Below, piece after piece: positions 4,914-5,137 of a stretch of 5,137 nt of DNA. The DNA comes from Planctomycetaceae bacterium (lineage in GTDB: Bacteria; Planctomycetota; Planctomycetia; Pirellulales; Thermoguttaceae). The stretch is from NCBI GenBank assembly GCA_031254675.1, contig JAIRTV010000270.1:1-5137 (forward strand), in the 5' to 3' direction. The translations under genes were made by a program, and so were the position numbers. The notes beneath the pieces were generated by a model. It saw only the letters and a list, made by a program, of their open reading frames with translations, did no database searches and was not told where the DNA came from. How positions within the stretch are numbered: position 1 is the stretch's first letter; the number at the start of each line of letters is the position of its first letter.

Positions 4914-4918
4914 AGGAG
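4914..4918 (+). promoter_or_regulatory. Strong Shine-Dalgarno site for atpE
   Basis: AGGAG, within AAAAGGAG, lies 7 nt before the GTG at 4926. It is the strongest ribosome binding site in the window and sets the atpE start at GTG rather than at the in-frame ATG codons at 4944 or 4947. High translation of subunit c, needed for the multi-copy ring, is consistent with it. Confidence 0.8.
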
Positions 4919-4925
4919 ATTTTTC

Positions 4926-5137
4926 GTGAACAAATTTGCTCGAATGATGATTGTTTTTTGCTTTGTTCTGTCGCTTGTGTTTGCTCCTGTTGCCGCTTTG
5001 GCGCAAGAAAATACGGCTCAGGGCGATACAACACCAAATAGAACCGAAACGGTAAGTTCTTTTTCGCTTACCAAAACTTCGCTGGGTTATCTCGGTGTGG
5101 GAATTGGTGCGGGTTTAGCGGTTATCGGGGGAAGTAT
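4926..5137 (+). CDS. atpE: ATP synthase Fo subunit c, 3' end beyond window
   Basis: This is the proton-carrying subunit of the rotary c-ring. Only the first 70 codons are present, and the ion-binding carboxylate in the second helix lies outside. Residues 1-26 look like a signal peptide: NKFAR, then a hydrophobic core (about 7-22) and an ALA-Q boundary at 26/27. A polar linker (27-50) rich in T, N and E follows. The first c-subunit helix then begins at SLGYLGVGIGAGLAVIGGS (52-70), with its glycine-repeat packing motif. E. coli subunit c lacks such an extension and starts almost directly with helix 1. The GTG start is supported by AGGAG 7 nt upstream. Without the extension the initiation site would be unexplained, so I take it as real. 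Position behind atpB is canonical. Confidence 0.9.
   Translation, partial: MNKFARMMIVFCFVLSLVFAPVAALAQENTAQGDTTPNRTETVSSFSLTKTSLGYLGVGIGAGLAVIGGS

Overview
This window looks like a chromosomal housekeeping segment from an AT-rich member of the Planctomycetes, probably close to Pirellulales. That placement is an inference from recalled family resemblance, not from a search. It rests on the FabD and FabG sequence style, on starts that mostly lack a Shine-Dalgarno sequence, and on an ATP synthase subunit c that begins with a signal-peptide-like extension. All recognised genes lie on the + strand. I found no mobile element, CRISPR array, RNA gene or novel defence-type system.

Layout. Positions 1-863 hold no recognisable gene. 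They contain a long imperfect inverted repeat (4-72), a doubtful 93-residue ORF (523-804), a perfect 9-bp hairpin (716-736) and a near-consensus sigma70-type promoter (757-785). Next comes a fatty-acid block: rpmF (ribosomal protein L32, 864-1043), fabD (malonyl-CoA:ACP transacylase, 1085-1993), fabG (3-oxoacyl-ACP reductase, 1986-2771, overlapping fabD by 8 nt) and acpP (acyl carrier protein, 2915-3157). The 143-nt fabG-acpP gap carries an 82-nt inverted repeat, then a G-free heptanucleotide repeat that runs into the acpP start codon. Positions 3158-3639 are non-coding and contain a terminator-like hairpin, a perfect 8-bp hairpin, a TTGGTT-rich repeat and a second near-consensus promoter (3603-3631). 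The start of an F-type ATP synthase operon follows: atpZ/atpI-like (3640-3894), atpB (4027-4839) and atpE (4926 to the window end, cut off).

How the genes work together. FabD loads malonate onto the AcpP phosphopantetheine arm and FabG performs the first reduction of each elongation cycle. RpmF is a common chromosomal neighbour of fatty-acid genes and ties lipid synthesis to ribosome production. The ketosynthase fabF, a frequent next gene, is not here. The atp genes encode the membrane Fo sector: an AtpZ-type accessory protein, subunit a with the essential arginine, and subunit c.

The most interesting signals are regulatory. Two TTGACA-N17-TAYMAT promoters (TATCAT and TACAAT) head the two gene blocks. 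The second lies so close to the GTG of atpZ that a leaderless or nearly leaderless mRNA is predicted. Heptamer repeats of the form CTATYMA sit just upstream of both acpP and atpE. An internal terminator-like hairpin separates atpZ from atpB. The strand composition changes from A/C-rich in rpmF-fabD to G/T-rich in the atp genes.
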